This document shows positions 45,277 to 53,643 of a stretch of 64,000 nucleotides of DNA, in pieces. The stretch comes from Steroidobacteraceae bacterium. GTDB taxonomy: Bacteria; Pseudomonadota; Gammaproteobacteria; Steroidobacterales; Steroidobacteraceae. The stretch lies in the NCBI GenBank assembly GCA_019634895.1, contig JAHCAM010000009.1, positions 1 to 64,000 on the forward strand, written 5' to 3'. Within the stretch, counting starts at the first letter, position 1; each line of letters starts with the position of its first letter. Position numbers and translations under genes: made by a program. Below the pieces are notes generated by a model that saw only the letters and a program-made list of their open reading frames with translations, was not told the origin of the DNA and searched no databases.

Positions 45277-45317
45277 CCTGGATCAAGGCGGGTTCCCTGG
45301 CCGGCCGACTGTAATAT
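45273..45317 (+). promoter_or_regulatory. FNR/DNR-type class II promoter for the heme-copper operon
   Basis: TTGACCTGGATCAA (45273-45286) matches TTGAT-N4-ATCAA with one mismatch. A -10-like TAATAT at 45312-45317 puts the likely start at about 45321-45324, so the box centre is near -41.5 to -44.5, the position for activation by FNR, ANR or DNR (known for the class). This predicts induction by low oxygen and/or nitric oxide. Confidence 0.75.
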
Positions 45318-45356
45318 CCTCCGGCGGCCGGCCTGGTGCCGGGAAAGGGGGTTCCC

Positions 45357-45518
45357 ATGGCCAGCGATCAGAAGGACCCGGACAAGGAGCGCGTGCCGTT
45401 CATGCAGCGGGTGCTCGACAACCCGTTCCTGCTGCTGTTCCTAGGGGTCACCATCCCGACCGTGCTCTACATCCTGTGGGGCGTCATGGAGCTGACCCAG
45501 ATTCCCGTCGCGCCCTGA
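45357..45518 (+). CDS. Small single-helix subunit of the heme-copper complex
   Basis: A 53-residue protein with a charged N-terminus (MASDQKDPDKERVPF) and one helix (PFLLLFLGVTIPTVLYILWG). Its size and place just ahead of subunit II match the accessory single-helix subunits of ba3/eNOR-type enzymes. A good ribosome site (GGGAAAGGGGG) precedes the ATG. First gene after the FNR-like promoter. Confidence 0.75.
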   Translation: MASDQKDPDKERVPFMQRVLDNPFLLLFLGVTIPTVLYILWGVMELTQIPVAP

Positions 45519-45536
45519 TTCCGGGGAGAGAACGCC

Positions 45537-46088
45537 ATGGCGATCACGCCTCCGACCGCAAGACTCTGGTGGAAGGAACCGGTCCACCGCACCGAGCTCG
45601 TCTGGATCATCGTGGCCTTCCTCTGGGGCCTGGTGATGTTCTTCATGATGATCTGGTGGCACGCCACCGGCGAGCAGAACCTCGCGACCGAGACCTACCG
45701 CACCACGCCGAACGCGTTCTACGCCAAGACCGAGGCGATGGTGCAGCAGTACCGGGTGCGCGACGTGAACGGCATCCCGGTCGTGCGCCCGCCCGTGGGC
45801 AGCGACGTGTACATGATCGGGCGCATGTGGCTCTGGTACCCGGCGCTCGAGCTGGTGAAAGGCCAGACCTACCGGCTGCACCTGTCGGCGCTCGACCTGC
45901 AGCACGGCTTTTCGCTGCAGCCGGTCAACATCAACGTGCAGGTGCACCCGGGCTACCAGCACGTGCTGACCATCACGCCGGACCAGGCCGGCGAGTTCTC
46001 CATCGTCTGCAATGAGTATTGCGGGCTCGGTCATCACACGATGCTCGGCAAGATCTACGTGACCGACGCCAGCGGGGTGACGCCATGA
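45537..46088 (+). CDS. Heme-copper complex subunit II with CuA site
   Basis: A 183-residue subunit: one N-terminal helix (WIIVAFLWGLVMFFMMIWWH) and a periplasmic cupredoxin domain. The dinuclear CuA ligands are complete: VHPGYQHVL region, then C-N-E-Y-C-G-L-G-H-H-T-M near the end (Cys, Glu, Cys, His, Met spacing intact). Electrons enter here from a soluble carrier such as cytochrome c or the HiPIP. The stop overlaps the start of subunit I (ATGA), and the ATG is preceded by GGGGAGAG. Confidence 0.93.
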   Translation: MAITPPTARLWWKEPVHRTELVWIIVAFLWGLVMFFMMIWWHATGEQNLATETYRTTPNAFYAKTEAMVQQYRVRDVNGIPVVRPPVGSDVYMIGRMWLWYPALELVKGQTYRLHLSALDLQHGFSLQPVNINVQVHPGYQHVLTITPDQAGEFSIVCNEYCGLGHHTMLGKIYVTDASGVTP

Positions 46089-47767
46089 GCGAGGCAACCT
46101 TCCGCACCTGTCCGACCACCGGGCTCAAGGTGGACCTCAATGCACAGAAGCTCATCAAGGCGAACGCGGTCGCCGCCGTCGTGTTCCTCGCCATCGGCGG
46201 CTTGTTCGGGCTGACGGTCGCGCTGACCCGCTGGCCGGCCGTGCACCTGCTGCCGGCGGACTGGTTCTACCTGGCGCTGACCGCGCACGGCCTCGACGTG
46301 CTGCTGCTGTGGATCATCTTCTTCGAGATCGCGGTGCTGTACTTCGCGTCCTCGACGCTGCTGAACTGCCGGATCGCGGCGCCGCGCTGGGGCTGGGTCG
46401 CCTTCTGGATGATGCTGGCCGGCGGCCTCATCACCAACGTCGCCGTGCTGCAGGGGCAGTCCACGGTGATGTTCACGTCCTACCCGCCGATGATGGCGGC
46501 GCAGCACTTCTACCTCGGCCTGATCCTGTTCGCGGTGGGCGCGCTGGTCGCGGTCGGCATCTTCTTCGGCACGCTCGTCATCGCGCGCGAGGAGCGCACC
46601 TACGAGGGCTCGATCCCGCTGGTGACCTTCGGCGCGCTGACCGCGGCGATCATCGCCGTGTTCACGCTCGCCTCCGGCGCGGTGATCCTGATCCCGACCT
46701 GGCTGTGGAGCATGGGGCTGATCTCCACCATCGACCCGCTGATGTACAAGCTGGTGTGGTGGGCGATGGGGCACTCCTCGCAGCAGATCAACGTCTCGGC
46801 GCACGTCGCCGTGTGGTACGCGATCGCGGCCATGCTGTTCGGGGCGCGGCCGCTGTCCGAGAAGGTGAGCCGCGGCGCCTTCCTCCTGTACATCCTGTTC
46901 CTGCAGCTCGCGAGCGCGCACCACCTGCTGGTCGAGCCGGGCCTGAGCTCGGAGTGGAAGGTGTTCAACACCAGCTACGCGATGTACCTCGCGGTGCTCG
47001 GCAGCATGATCCACGGGCTCACGGTGCCGGGCTCGATCGAGGCGGCGCAGCGCCGGCGCGGCTTCGACAAGGGCTTCTTCGAGTGGCTGCGCAAGGCGCC
47101 CTGGGGCAACCCGGCCTTCTCCGGCATGTTCATGTCGCTGGTGATGTTCGGCTTCCTGGGCGGCATCTCGGGCGTGGTGATGGGCACCGAGCAGATCAAC
47201 ATCATCATGCACAACACGCTGTACGTGCCCGGGCACTTCCACGGCACCGTGGTCGCGGGCACCACGCTCGCGTTCATGGCGATCACCTACCTGCTGATCC
47301 CGCTGATCTTCCAGCGCGAGATCCGCTTCCCGCGGCTGGCGAAATGGCAGCCCTACCTGTTCGGGCTGGGCGTCGCCGGCATCTCGCTGTTCATGATGGG
47401 GGCGGGCACGCTCGGCGTCTCGCGGCGGCACTGGGACATCACCTTCGCCGACGCGCCGCTCGACTTCAGCTACCCGGAGGCCGCGTTCCTGATGCTGGCG
47501 CTGAACGGCCTCTCGGCGATCGCCGCCGCGCTCGGCGGGCTGTTCTACGTCGTGGTGGTGGTGGCCTCGGTGTTCTTCGGCAGGAAGGTGGAAGGCAGGG
47601 TGGCGCTGGAAGCTCCGGCCGGCAAGTCGGCGGTCGCGAGCTACGGCAGTTCGGAGTCGCTCAAGATCCCCGGCACGCTGCTGCTGGTCGGGGTGTTCTT
47701 CGTCGCCTTCGTGCTGTACTACTTCGTCAACTGGAAGTACCTGTCCGACATCTGGCCGATGCGCTGA
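46085..47767 (+). CDS. Heme-copper oxidoreductase subunit I, NO-reductase-like (Gln replaces catalytic Tyr)
   Basis: A 560-residue, ~14-helix protein. Heme and copper ligands are all present: H68 (LTAHGLDVLL), H230 (GHSSQQIN), H279-H280 (SAHHLLVEP) and H384/H386 (VPGHFHGTVV). In oxygen reductases of the A and B types the residue four after the first CuB histidine is the cross-linked Tyr (HPxVY). Here the segment is H230-S-S-Q-Q234, with Gln at that position. That replacement is described for heme-copper NO-reductase families, such as the Bacillus CuA-NOR (recalled from literature). So NO to N2O reduction is likelier than O2 reduction. Standard annotation would call it cbb3- or ba3-type oxidase. 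Confidence 0.9.
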   Translation: MSEATFRTCPTTGLKVDLNAQKLIKANAVAAVVFLAIGGLFGLTVALTRWPAVHLLPADWFYLALTAHGLDVLLLWIIFFEIAVLYFASSTLLNCRIAAPRWGWVAFWMMLAGGLITNVAVLQGQSTVMFTSYPPMMAAQHFYLGLILFAVGALVAVGIFFGTLVIAREERTYEGSIPLVTFGALTAAIIAVFTLASGAVILIPTWLWSMGLISTIDPLMYKLVWWAMGHSSQQINVSAHVAVWYAIAAMLFGARPLSEKVSRGAFLLYILFLQLASAHHLLVEPGLSSEWKVFNTSYAMYLAVLGSMIHGLTVPGSIEAAQRRRGFDKGFFEWLRKAPWGNPAFSGMFMSLVMFGFLGGISGVVMGTEQINIIMHNTLYVPGHFHGTVVAGTTLAFMAITYLLIPLIFQREIRFPRLAKWQPYLFGLGVAGISLFMMGAGTLGVSRRHWDITFADAPLDFSYPEAAFLMLALNGLSAIAAALGGLFYVVVVVASVFFGRKVEGRVALEAPAGKSAVASYGSSESLKIPGTLLLVGVFFVAFVLYYFVNWKYLSDIWPMR

Positions 47768-47769
47768 CG

Positions 47770-48597
47770 GTGAAGGTGGGCCCGCGCGCTGCCATCCTCG
47801 CGCCGCTGCTGCTCGCCGGGACCCTGGCGGCCCCGGCGGGGAGGGCAGCGGATCCGGTGGCCCCCGCGTTCGATGCGGGCACCGCGCTGGAAACGAGCCA
47901 GGCCGCGATCGGCCGGCAGCTGGGCGAGCGCGTGCTGACGGCCTCCGACGGCAGCCGGGTCGCGATCTCGGACTTCCGCGGCAAGCCGCTGGTCATCAGC
48001 CCGATCTTCACGTCCTGCTACCACGTCTGCCCGACCACGACCAGCCACCTGGCGCGCGTGGCGGGCATCGCCGCGGCGGTCGTCGGCGAGAACGCCTTCG
48101 CCGTGCTGACGGTGGGCTTCGACACCGCGAATGACACGCCCGCGCGCATGCGCGAGTACGCCCGCGAGCGGCGCATCAGCTCGAAGCAGTGGACCTTCGC
48201 CAGCGGCGACGAGGCGACGGTCGCGGCGCTGATGGCCGACCTCGGATTCATGTACCGGCCGACGGCCGCGGGCTTCGACCACCTGATCCAGGCCACGATC
48301 GTGGACCCCGAGGGCCGCGTGTACCGACAGGTGTATGGCCAGGAGTTCGAGGCGCCGCTGCTCGCGGACGGCATCAAGCGCCTGGTGACCGGCCAGCGCG
48401 CGGCCGAGTCGTCGCTGCCGGCGCTGCTCGAGAGCGTGCGGCTGATCTGCACCGTGTTCGACCCGAAGTCGGGCCGTTACCGCTTCGACTGGTCGATCGT
48501 GCTGTCCGCCGCGATCGGGCTGCTTTGCTTCAGCGCCGTCGCCGTGTTTATCTGGCGCTCGTGGCGGGACCTCAAGACCAAAGACCGCGCCGCGTGA
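47770..48597 (+). CDS. SCO1/SenC-family copper chaperone/thiol protein
   Basis: A 275-residue thioredoxin-fold protein: signal-like N-terminus, CxxxC copper/thiol motif in FTSCYHVCPTTTSHL, the distal histidine in FDHLIQATIVDPEGRVYR, and a C-terminal membrane helix (WSIVLSAAIGLLCFSAVAVF), so it is anchored at its C-terminus. It probably loads the CuA site of subunit II. The start is GTG 47770, two bases after the subunit I stop; GTG 47776 is also possible. The stop overlaps the next start (GTGA). Confidence 0.88.
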   Translation: MKVGPRAAILAPLLLAGTLAAPAGRAADPVAPAFDAGTALETSQAAIGRQLGERVLTASDGSRVAISDFRGKPLVISPIFTSCYHVCPTTTSHLARVAGIAAAVVGENAFAVLTVGFDTANDTPARMREYARERRISSKQWTFASGDEATVAALMADLGFMYRPTAAGFDHLIQATIVDPEGRVYRQVYGQEFEAPLLADGIKRLVTGQRAAESSLPALLESVRLICTVFDPKSGRYRFDWSIVLSAAIGLLCFSAVAVFIWRSWRDLKTKDRAA

Positions 48598-50663
48598 GCC
48601 TGCGGGGCCTCCTTCGGGTGCCGTTCGACGGCCTCGACCGCTTCTGCGCGCGCGCCTTCCCGCCGGCCTGGAACCCGATGGCGCAGCTCGGCGCGATCGG
48701 CTGGTTCCTGTTCTGGATCGTCACGGTCAGCGGCATCTACCTGTACGTGTTCTTCGACACCGGCGTGGCCGGCACCTGGCGCTCGATCGAGGCGATCACG
48801 CACGACCAGTGGTGGGCCGGCGGCGTGATGCGCAGCCTGCACCGCTACGCCTCCGACGCGATGGTGGTGATGGTGCTGGTGCACCTGTCGCGCGAATGGG
48901 CCATGGACCGCATGCGCGGCAACCACTGGTTCGCCTGGGCGACGGGCGTGCCGCTGATCCTGTTCATCTACGTCTGCGGCATCACCGGCTACTGGCTGGT
49001 CTGGGACGCGCGCGCGCAGTACGTGGCGGTCGCCAGCGCGCAGCTGCTCGACGCGCTGCCGATCTTCGGCGAGCCGATCGGGCGGAATTTCCTCGACCAG
49101 GCCTCGGTGTCGGACCGCTTCTTCACGCTGATGGTGTACCTGCACATCGCCGCGCCGCTGTTGATGCTGCTGTTCATGTGGATCCACATCGCCCGCCACG
49201 CGCGCGCGAAGGTGGCGCCCGCGCGCGGGCTGGGCGCCGTGATCCTGTTGACGCTCACCGCGCTCTCGCTCGCCTGGCCCGCGCTCTCCGAGCCGCCGGC
49301 GGATCTCGACCGCATGCCGGAGGCGGTGCCGCTCGACTGGTTCTACCTCGGCGCCTATCCGGTGATGGAGAAGTGGGGCGCCGCGGCGGTGTGGCTCGGG
49401 CTCGCGGGCCTGTTCGCGCTCCTGTGGCTGCTGCCGTGGCTGCCGCCGCGGCGCACGCCGCCGGCCGCGAAGGTGGACCTCGGGAACTGCAACGGCTGCG
49501 CGCGCTGCTTCGCCGACTGTCCGTTCGGCGCGATCTCGCTGGCCCCGCGCAGCGACGGCCGCTCCTACGAGCAGGAGGCGGTGGTGCACCCCGAGCAGTG
49601 CATGGCCTGCGGGATCTGCGTCGGTTCCTGCCCGACCGCGACGCCGATGCGCTCGGCGCCCGATTTCGTCGCCGGCATCGAGCTGCCGGACCGTCTGCTC
49701 GCCGCACTGCGGCGCGAGGTGCAGGCGGCGGCTTCCGGCCTCGCCGGCGACGACCGCGTGATCGTCTTCGCCTGCGAACACGGCGCGGCCGCGGACGCCG
49801 CCGGCGGCAATGCGGCCAGGATCGCGCTGCCCTGCGTCGGCATGCTGCCGCCGCCGTTCATGGACTGGATCCTGAGCCGCGGCCTGGCCGACGGCGTGAT
49901 GCTCGCGGGCTGCGCCGCCGGCGACTGCCATTTCCGGCTCGGCGACCGCTGGACGGCGGAGCGCATCGCGGGACAGCGCGATCCCTGGCTGCGCGAGCGC
50001 GTGCCGCGCGAGCGCATCGGCGTGTCCTGGGCGGCGCGCGGCGACCGTGGGCAGCGCGAGGCTGATCTCGCCGCGTTCCGTGCACGGCTGCCCGCACTGC
50101 CGGCGATGGCGCGTGGCGAGAAGCGCGAGCGCGCGCCGGCGCGGCCGTTCGCGCGCCGTGCCTGGCCGAAGCCGCTGCAATGGGGCGCATGGGCGGGCGT
50201 GTTCGGGGCGCTCGCCTTCGGCACCGGCGCGCTCGCGAGCTGGCCGGACCTGCGCCTGCTGCAGCCCGATGAGGCGGTGATCAGCCTGTCGCTGCGCCAT
50301 GCGGCGCATACCAGGGTCGAGTGCCAGCCGCTGACGCCGGAAGAACTCATGAAGCTGAAGCCCAACATGCGCCGCCAGGTGGGATGCCCGCGCCAGCGCT
50401 GGCCGGTGTACGTGGAACTGCTGCGCGACGGGTTCGTGCTGTACCAGGGCCAGCACCAGCCTGCGGGACTGTGGAACGACGGGCCCTCGACCGTGCTCGA
50501 GCGTATCGTGGTGCCGGCCGGCCGCCAGGCGTTGACCGTACGGCTGCGCGACAGCGGCCGCGAACAGGGCTTCGACCACGAGCGGCGCATCGAGGCCGAC
50601 CTCGCCCCGGCGCAGAATTTCGTCATCGAGTTCCGCGGCGGGCAGTGGAGCCTGAGGCCCTGA
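48594..50663 (+). CDS. Cytochrome b / 2x[4Fe-4S] ferredoxin / MvhD-like fusion protein
   Basis: A 689-residue multi-domain electron carrier. Residues ~20-230 are a cytochrome b6-like four-helix domain with two H-x13-H pairs (HRYASDAMVVMVLVH and HIAAPLLMLLFMWIH) for two b hemes. Two ferredoxin motifs follow (CNGCARCFADCP, CMACGICVGSCP). Then comes an MvhD-type iron-sulfur domain (IVFACEHGAA; CVGMLPPPFMDWILSRG; GCAAGDCHFRLG) as in heterodisulfide-reductase-linked hydrogenases. A helix and a periplasmic beta domain end the protein. It probably links the quinone pool or a soluble donor to the heme-copper complex. GTG 48594 overlaps the SCO stop. Confidence 0.88.
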   Translation: MSLRGLLRVPFDGLDRFCARAFPPAWNPMAQLGAIGWFLFWIVTVSGIYLYVFFDTGVAGTWRSIEAITHDQWWAGGVMRSLHRYASDAMVVMVLVHLSREWAMDRMRGNHWFAWATGVPLILFIYVCGITGYWLVWDARAQYVAVASAQLLDALPIFGEPIGRNFLDQASVSDRFFTLMVYLHIAAPLLMLLFMWIHIARHARAKVAPARGLGAVILLTLTALSLAWPALSEPPADLDRMPEAVPLDWFYLGAYPVMEKWGAAAVWLGLAGLFALLWLLPWLPPRRTPPAAKVDLGNCNGCARCFADCPFGAISLAPRSDGRSYEQEAVVHPEQCMACGICVGSCPTATPMRSAPDFVAGIELPDRLLAALRREVQAAASGLAGDDRVIVFACEHGAAADAAGGNAARIALPCVGMLPPPFMDWILSRGLADGVMLAGCAAGDCHFRLGDRWTAERIAGQRDPWLRERVPRERIGVSWAARGDRGQREADLAAFRARLPALPAMARGEKRERAPARPFARRAWPKPLQWGAWAGVFGALAFGTGALASWPDLRLLQPDEAVISLSLRHAAHTRVECQPLTPEELMKLKPNMRRQVGCPRQRWPVYVELLRDGFVLYQGQHQPAGLWNDGPSTVLERIVVPAGRQALTVRLRDSGREQGFDHERRIEADLAPAQNFVIEFRGGQWSLRP

Positions 50664-50688
50664 GCCGCCGCGCGCAAAGGAGTCTGCG

Positions 50689-51096
50689 ATGGAACCGGCA
50701 CTGATCGAATGGCGCGAGGATTTCCGCATCGGCCTGCCCGAGGTGGACCAGGAGCATCGCGAGCTCATCGACGCGATCAACCGGCTGCATCGCGAGCTGG
50801 TCGTCGGCGCCTCGATCGGGCGCGTGACCGGCGCGCTCGGCGACATCCATGCCGCGATCTCCTCGCACTTCGCGCTGGAGGAGAAGGACATGCAGGCGCT
50901 GCATTACGCCGAGTTCGAGGCCCACAAGCGCGAGCACGAGCGGCTGCTCGACGAAATTCTCGACATCATCGACGACGTCACCGCTTCCGGCAGCTACGAC
51001 CCGCAGGTCCTGTCGTCACGGCTCGCAGACTGGTTCACCGGGCACTTCAGGACTTTCGACGCCCGGCTGCACCGCTGGCTGGCGGCGCGGCACTAG
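50689..51096 (+). CDS. Bacteriohemerythrin
   Basis: A 135-residue protein with the di-iron hemerythrin motifs: DQEHRELIDAINRLH (H, H), AISSHFALEEKDM (H-x3-E) and FEAHKREHERLL (H, H) with a C-terminal His/Asp region. It binds O2 reversibly, and members also bind NO. It lies 25 bases downstream of the cytochrome b fusion with a strong AAAGGAG site, so it may be the last gene of the heme-copper operon and deliver or buffer gas near the complex. Confidence 0.93.
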   Translation: MEPALIEWREDFRIGLPEVDQEHRELIDAINRLHRELVVGASIGRVTGALGDIHAAISSHFALEEKDMQALHYAEFEAHKREHERLLDEILDIIDDVTASGSYDPQVLSSRLADWFTGHFRTFDARLHRWLAARH

Positions 51097-51104
51097 CCGG
51101 CGTG

Positions 51105-51635
51105 TCAGCTCTTGTTGTAGGGGTCGAAGCCGCCGAAGTCGTCCTTGCCCGGGCGGTCGCTGGTGCTTTCCCTGGCCTTGCGCCCGTCCGCCGCGGGGTT
51201 CACGAACTCCGCCTTGCCGTCCGCGCCGACGACCTTGCGCAGCACCATGGTGCTGACCAGCGACAGCTCCTCGGCCTTGCGCAACGCATCTTCCGACAGC
51301 GGCGCGGCCATGTTGACGCCGCCGGCATGCGCTGGCTCCGGCACCTTGCCGGTCTCGGCGATGGACTTCAGTTCGTCATTGTCGACGATCTCGTAACGGC
51401 CCGTGGCGGTGTCGCGGGCCAGCAGGCCCTCCTTGCCGCTCGCCGCCAGGCGCCGGATCTCGACCTGGCTCTTGTCGTCGCCGGAGTTCAGGATCTTCTG
51501 CAGGGCCGTGGTCGATATCAGCTCGAGCTCGGCGTCTTCATCGACGCGCCCGACCCAGACGTTGCGGCCGCGATCGTCCTGGGCGACCCGCGATTGGCGC
51601 TTGATGCGCACGGTCCTGGTGTGGTCTTCGGCCAT
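51105..51635 (-). CDS. Conserved-looking cytoplasmic protein of unknown function
   Basis: A 176-residue, highly charged protein without signal or membrane helix. It starts MAEDHTRTVRIKRQSRVAQD and has a beta-helix pattern ending in a flexible GKDDFGGFDPYNKS tail. It converges on the hemerythrin gene with a 8-base gap and is divergent from the amidohydrolase. No family recognised. It may be a regulatory or scaffold protein. Confidence 0.7.
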   Translation of the reverse strand: MAEDHTRTVRIKRQSRVAQDDRGRNVWVGRVDEDAELELISTTALQKILNSGDDKSQVEIRRLAASGKEGLLARDTATGRYEIVDNDELKSIAETGKVPEPAHAGGVNMAAPLSEDALRKAEELSLVSTMVLRKVVGADGKAEFVNPAADGRKARESTSDRPGKDDFGGFDPYNKS

Positions 51636-51687
51636 GCCCGATTATAGGATGACGGTGCACGCCATTGGCCAGCCCGGAGCCGCACAG

Positions 51688-52941
51688 ATGATGCGTTTCA
51701 CGTTTTTGACCGCCGCGGTGCTGGGTTGCGTCACGGCCGCAGCTGCCGACGTCGTGGTGCTGCGGGCGGAGGCCTGGCTGGACGTCGAGGCCGGCAGGCG
51801 CGTGACGCCCGGCGTCGTGGTGGTGGAGGGCGAGCGCATCGCGGCGCTGAATCCGGCCAGCCTGCCGCAGGGCGCGCGTGTCATCGAGCTGCCCGGGATG
51901 ACGCTGCTGCCCGGCTTCATCGACGCGCACACGCACCTCGGCTCCGATCTCGGCCCCGGCTGGGAGTCGCGCTCCGTGCGCTGGTCCGACATCGACCACG
52001 CGCTGCTCGGCGTGCGGCACGCGCGCGCCACGCTCGAGAGCGGCTTCACCACCGTGCGCGACGTCGGTTCCTCGGGCTTCTACGACGTCGCCCTGATGCA
52101 CGCGATCGAGCGCGGCGACTTCCCGGGTCCGCGCATCGTGCCGGCCGGCCACGGCATCGGCGCGACCGGCGGCCATTGCGATGCGACCGGCTACGCTCCC
52201 GGCGTCCTCGAGGGCGGGCCGGAGCAGGGCGTCGCCGACGGGCCGGCCGAAATCGTCAAGGCGGTGCGCTACCAGATCAAGCATGGCGCGAAGGTCATCA
52301 AGATCTGCGCCACGGCAGGCGTCATGAGCTACGAGGGGCCGGTGGGCTCGCAGCAGTACTCGGCGGAGGAGCTGCGTGCGGTGGTCGCGGAGGCTCGGCT
52401 GCACGGCATTCCGGTCGCCGCCCACGCGCACGGGCCCGAGGGCATCATCGCCGCCTCCGAGGCCGGCGTGGATTCCATCGAGCATGGCTCGCTGCTGACC
52501 GACGAGGCAATCCGCGTGCTGAAGAAGAACGGCACCTGGCTGGTGCCGACGCTGTACCAGTGGTTCGAGGAATACGACCTGCCGCCGGCCATCCACGAGA
52601 AGAACGAGTTCATCAAGGCGCGGGTCGGCGACAGCATGCGCCGCGCCTTCGCCGCGGGCGTCAGGGTCGCGCTCGGCACCGACGCCGGCGCCGGTCCCCA
52701 TGCACAGGGCGGGCGCGAGTTCACCGCCTACGTGGAGCACGGCATGAGCCCGGCGGACGCGCTGCGGGCGGGCACCGTGAATGCCGCGGCGCTGCTGCGC
52801 ACCGACGACCGCGGGCGGCTGAAGGCGGGGCTGCTCGCCGACATCGTCGCCGTCGCCGGGGACCCGCTTACTGACATAGGAGTGGTCGAGGACGTGCGCT
52901 TCGTGATGAAAGGCGGAGCAGTGGTGCGGCAGCCGCAGTAA
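51688..52941 (+). CDS. Secreted metal-dependent amidohydrolase (imidazolonepropionase/prolidase-like)
   Basis: A 417-residue amidohydrolase-superfamily enzyme with a signal peptide (MMRFTFLTAAVLGCVTAAAA). Metal ligands: H-x-H in GFIDAHTHLGSD, the carbamylated lysine region KVIKICATAGV, HGIPVAAHAHGPEG, SIEHGSLL and the catalytic aspartate in VALGTDAGAGPH. The family hydrolyses amide bonds of Xaa-Pro and similar substrates; the substrate cannot be assigned. The start is ATGATG at 51688/51691. The open frame continues upstream without a signal. Confidence 0.9.
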   Translation: MMRFTFLTAAVLGCVTAAAADVVVLRAEAWLDVEAGRRVTPGVVVVEGERIAALNPASLPQGARVIELPGMTLLPGFIDAHTHLGSDLGPGWESRSVRWSDIDHALLGVRHARATLESGFTTVRDVGSSGFYDVALMHAIERGDFPGPRIVPAGHGIGATGGHCDATGYAPGVLEGGPEQGVADGPAEIVKAVRYQIKHGAKVIKICATAGVMSYEGPVGSQQYSAEELRAVVAEARLHGIPVAAHAHGPEGIIAASEAGVDSIEHGSLLTDEAIRVLKKNGTWLVPTLYQWFEEYDLPPAIHEKNEFIKARVGDSMRRAFAAGVRVALGTDAGAGPHAQGGREFTAYVEHGMSPADALRAGTVNAAALLRTDDRGRLKAGLLADIVAVAGDPLTDIGVVEDVRFVMKGGAVVRQPQ

Positions 52942-53040
52942 CTTGCCTTCGAATGGTGCCGGATGCATCCTGATGGCCGGCGGCCTTGCCGTGCCAGGGC
53001 CCAGGGAATGGGAACCTTGCTTGCGGAGCGGAATGGTGTC

Positions 53041-53643
53041 GTGAGGAGCAGACTGCGAGCCGGCCTGGCATTGATGGCCATGCTGGGGCTGCCGGTTACC
53101 GCGCCCGCCCAGGAAGGCGCCCTGACGCTGCCGCGCAATCTCGAGCAGTTGACGGATCGTGCCGCGACCATCGTCCGCGGGCATGTCGCGAGTTCCCACG
53201 TCGAGCTGCATCCCACGCTGAGGGGCCTGCATACCGTCGTCGTGACGCTCACGGTGCGGGAGACCCTCAAGGGCCTGCCATCGCAGAGCTTCACCTTCCG
53301 CCAGTACGTCTGGGACATCCGCGGCCGCCACGGCCAGACCGTGTACCGCAAGGGCGACGAGCTGCTGCTGCTCATGATCGAGCCGAGCGAGTACGGCCTC
53401 TCGAGTCCCGCGGGCATGGGGCAGGGCATGTTCCGCATCGCCCGCGACGCGGGCGGGCGCGAGGTCGCGGTGAACGGGCATGCCAACGCGCGCCTGTTCG
53501 ACGGCCTGGCACCGGCGCAGTCGCAGAAGGGCGCGGCCCTGACGGCGGCGTCACGGCAGCTCGTTGGGACGCATCGCCAGGGGCCGATCGAGGCGTCGCG
53601 CCTGACCGCGATCATCCGGGAACTCGTCGATGCCGGCCGTTGA
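53041..53643 (+). CDS. Exported protein of unknown function, cassette gene 1 (copy A)
   Basis: A 200-residue protein: signal peptide (RSRLRAGLALMAMLGLPVTA), then a beta-rich domain with TFRQYVWDIRGRHGQTVYRK and LLLLMIEPSEYGLSSPAGMG. It has a diverged paralog in the partial gene at 63619-64000 (shared FTFRQYVW, YRKG, LMIxPSxxGLSSPAG, GRELAVNG/GREVAVNG). The start is GTG 53041; ATG 53008 is possible. The stop overlaps the metalloprotease start. Confidence 0.75.
   Translation: MRSRLRAGLALMAMLGLPVTAPAQEGALTLPRNLEQLTDRAATIVRGHVASSHVELHPTLRGLHTVVVTLTVRETLKGLPSQSFTFRQYVWDIRGRHGQTVYRKGDELLLLMIEPSEYGLSSPAGMGQGMFRIARDAGGREVAVNGHANARLFDGLAPAQSQKGAALTAASRQLVGTHRQGPIEASRLTAIIRELVDAGR

Noticed and set aside
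45357..50663. Ordinary ba3/cbb3 terminal oxidase operon
   Set aside because: Subunit I lacks the catalytic Tyr (Gln234) and there is no subunit III. The cytochrome b-ferredoxin-MvhD fusion and FNR-type promoter point to another role.
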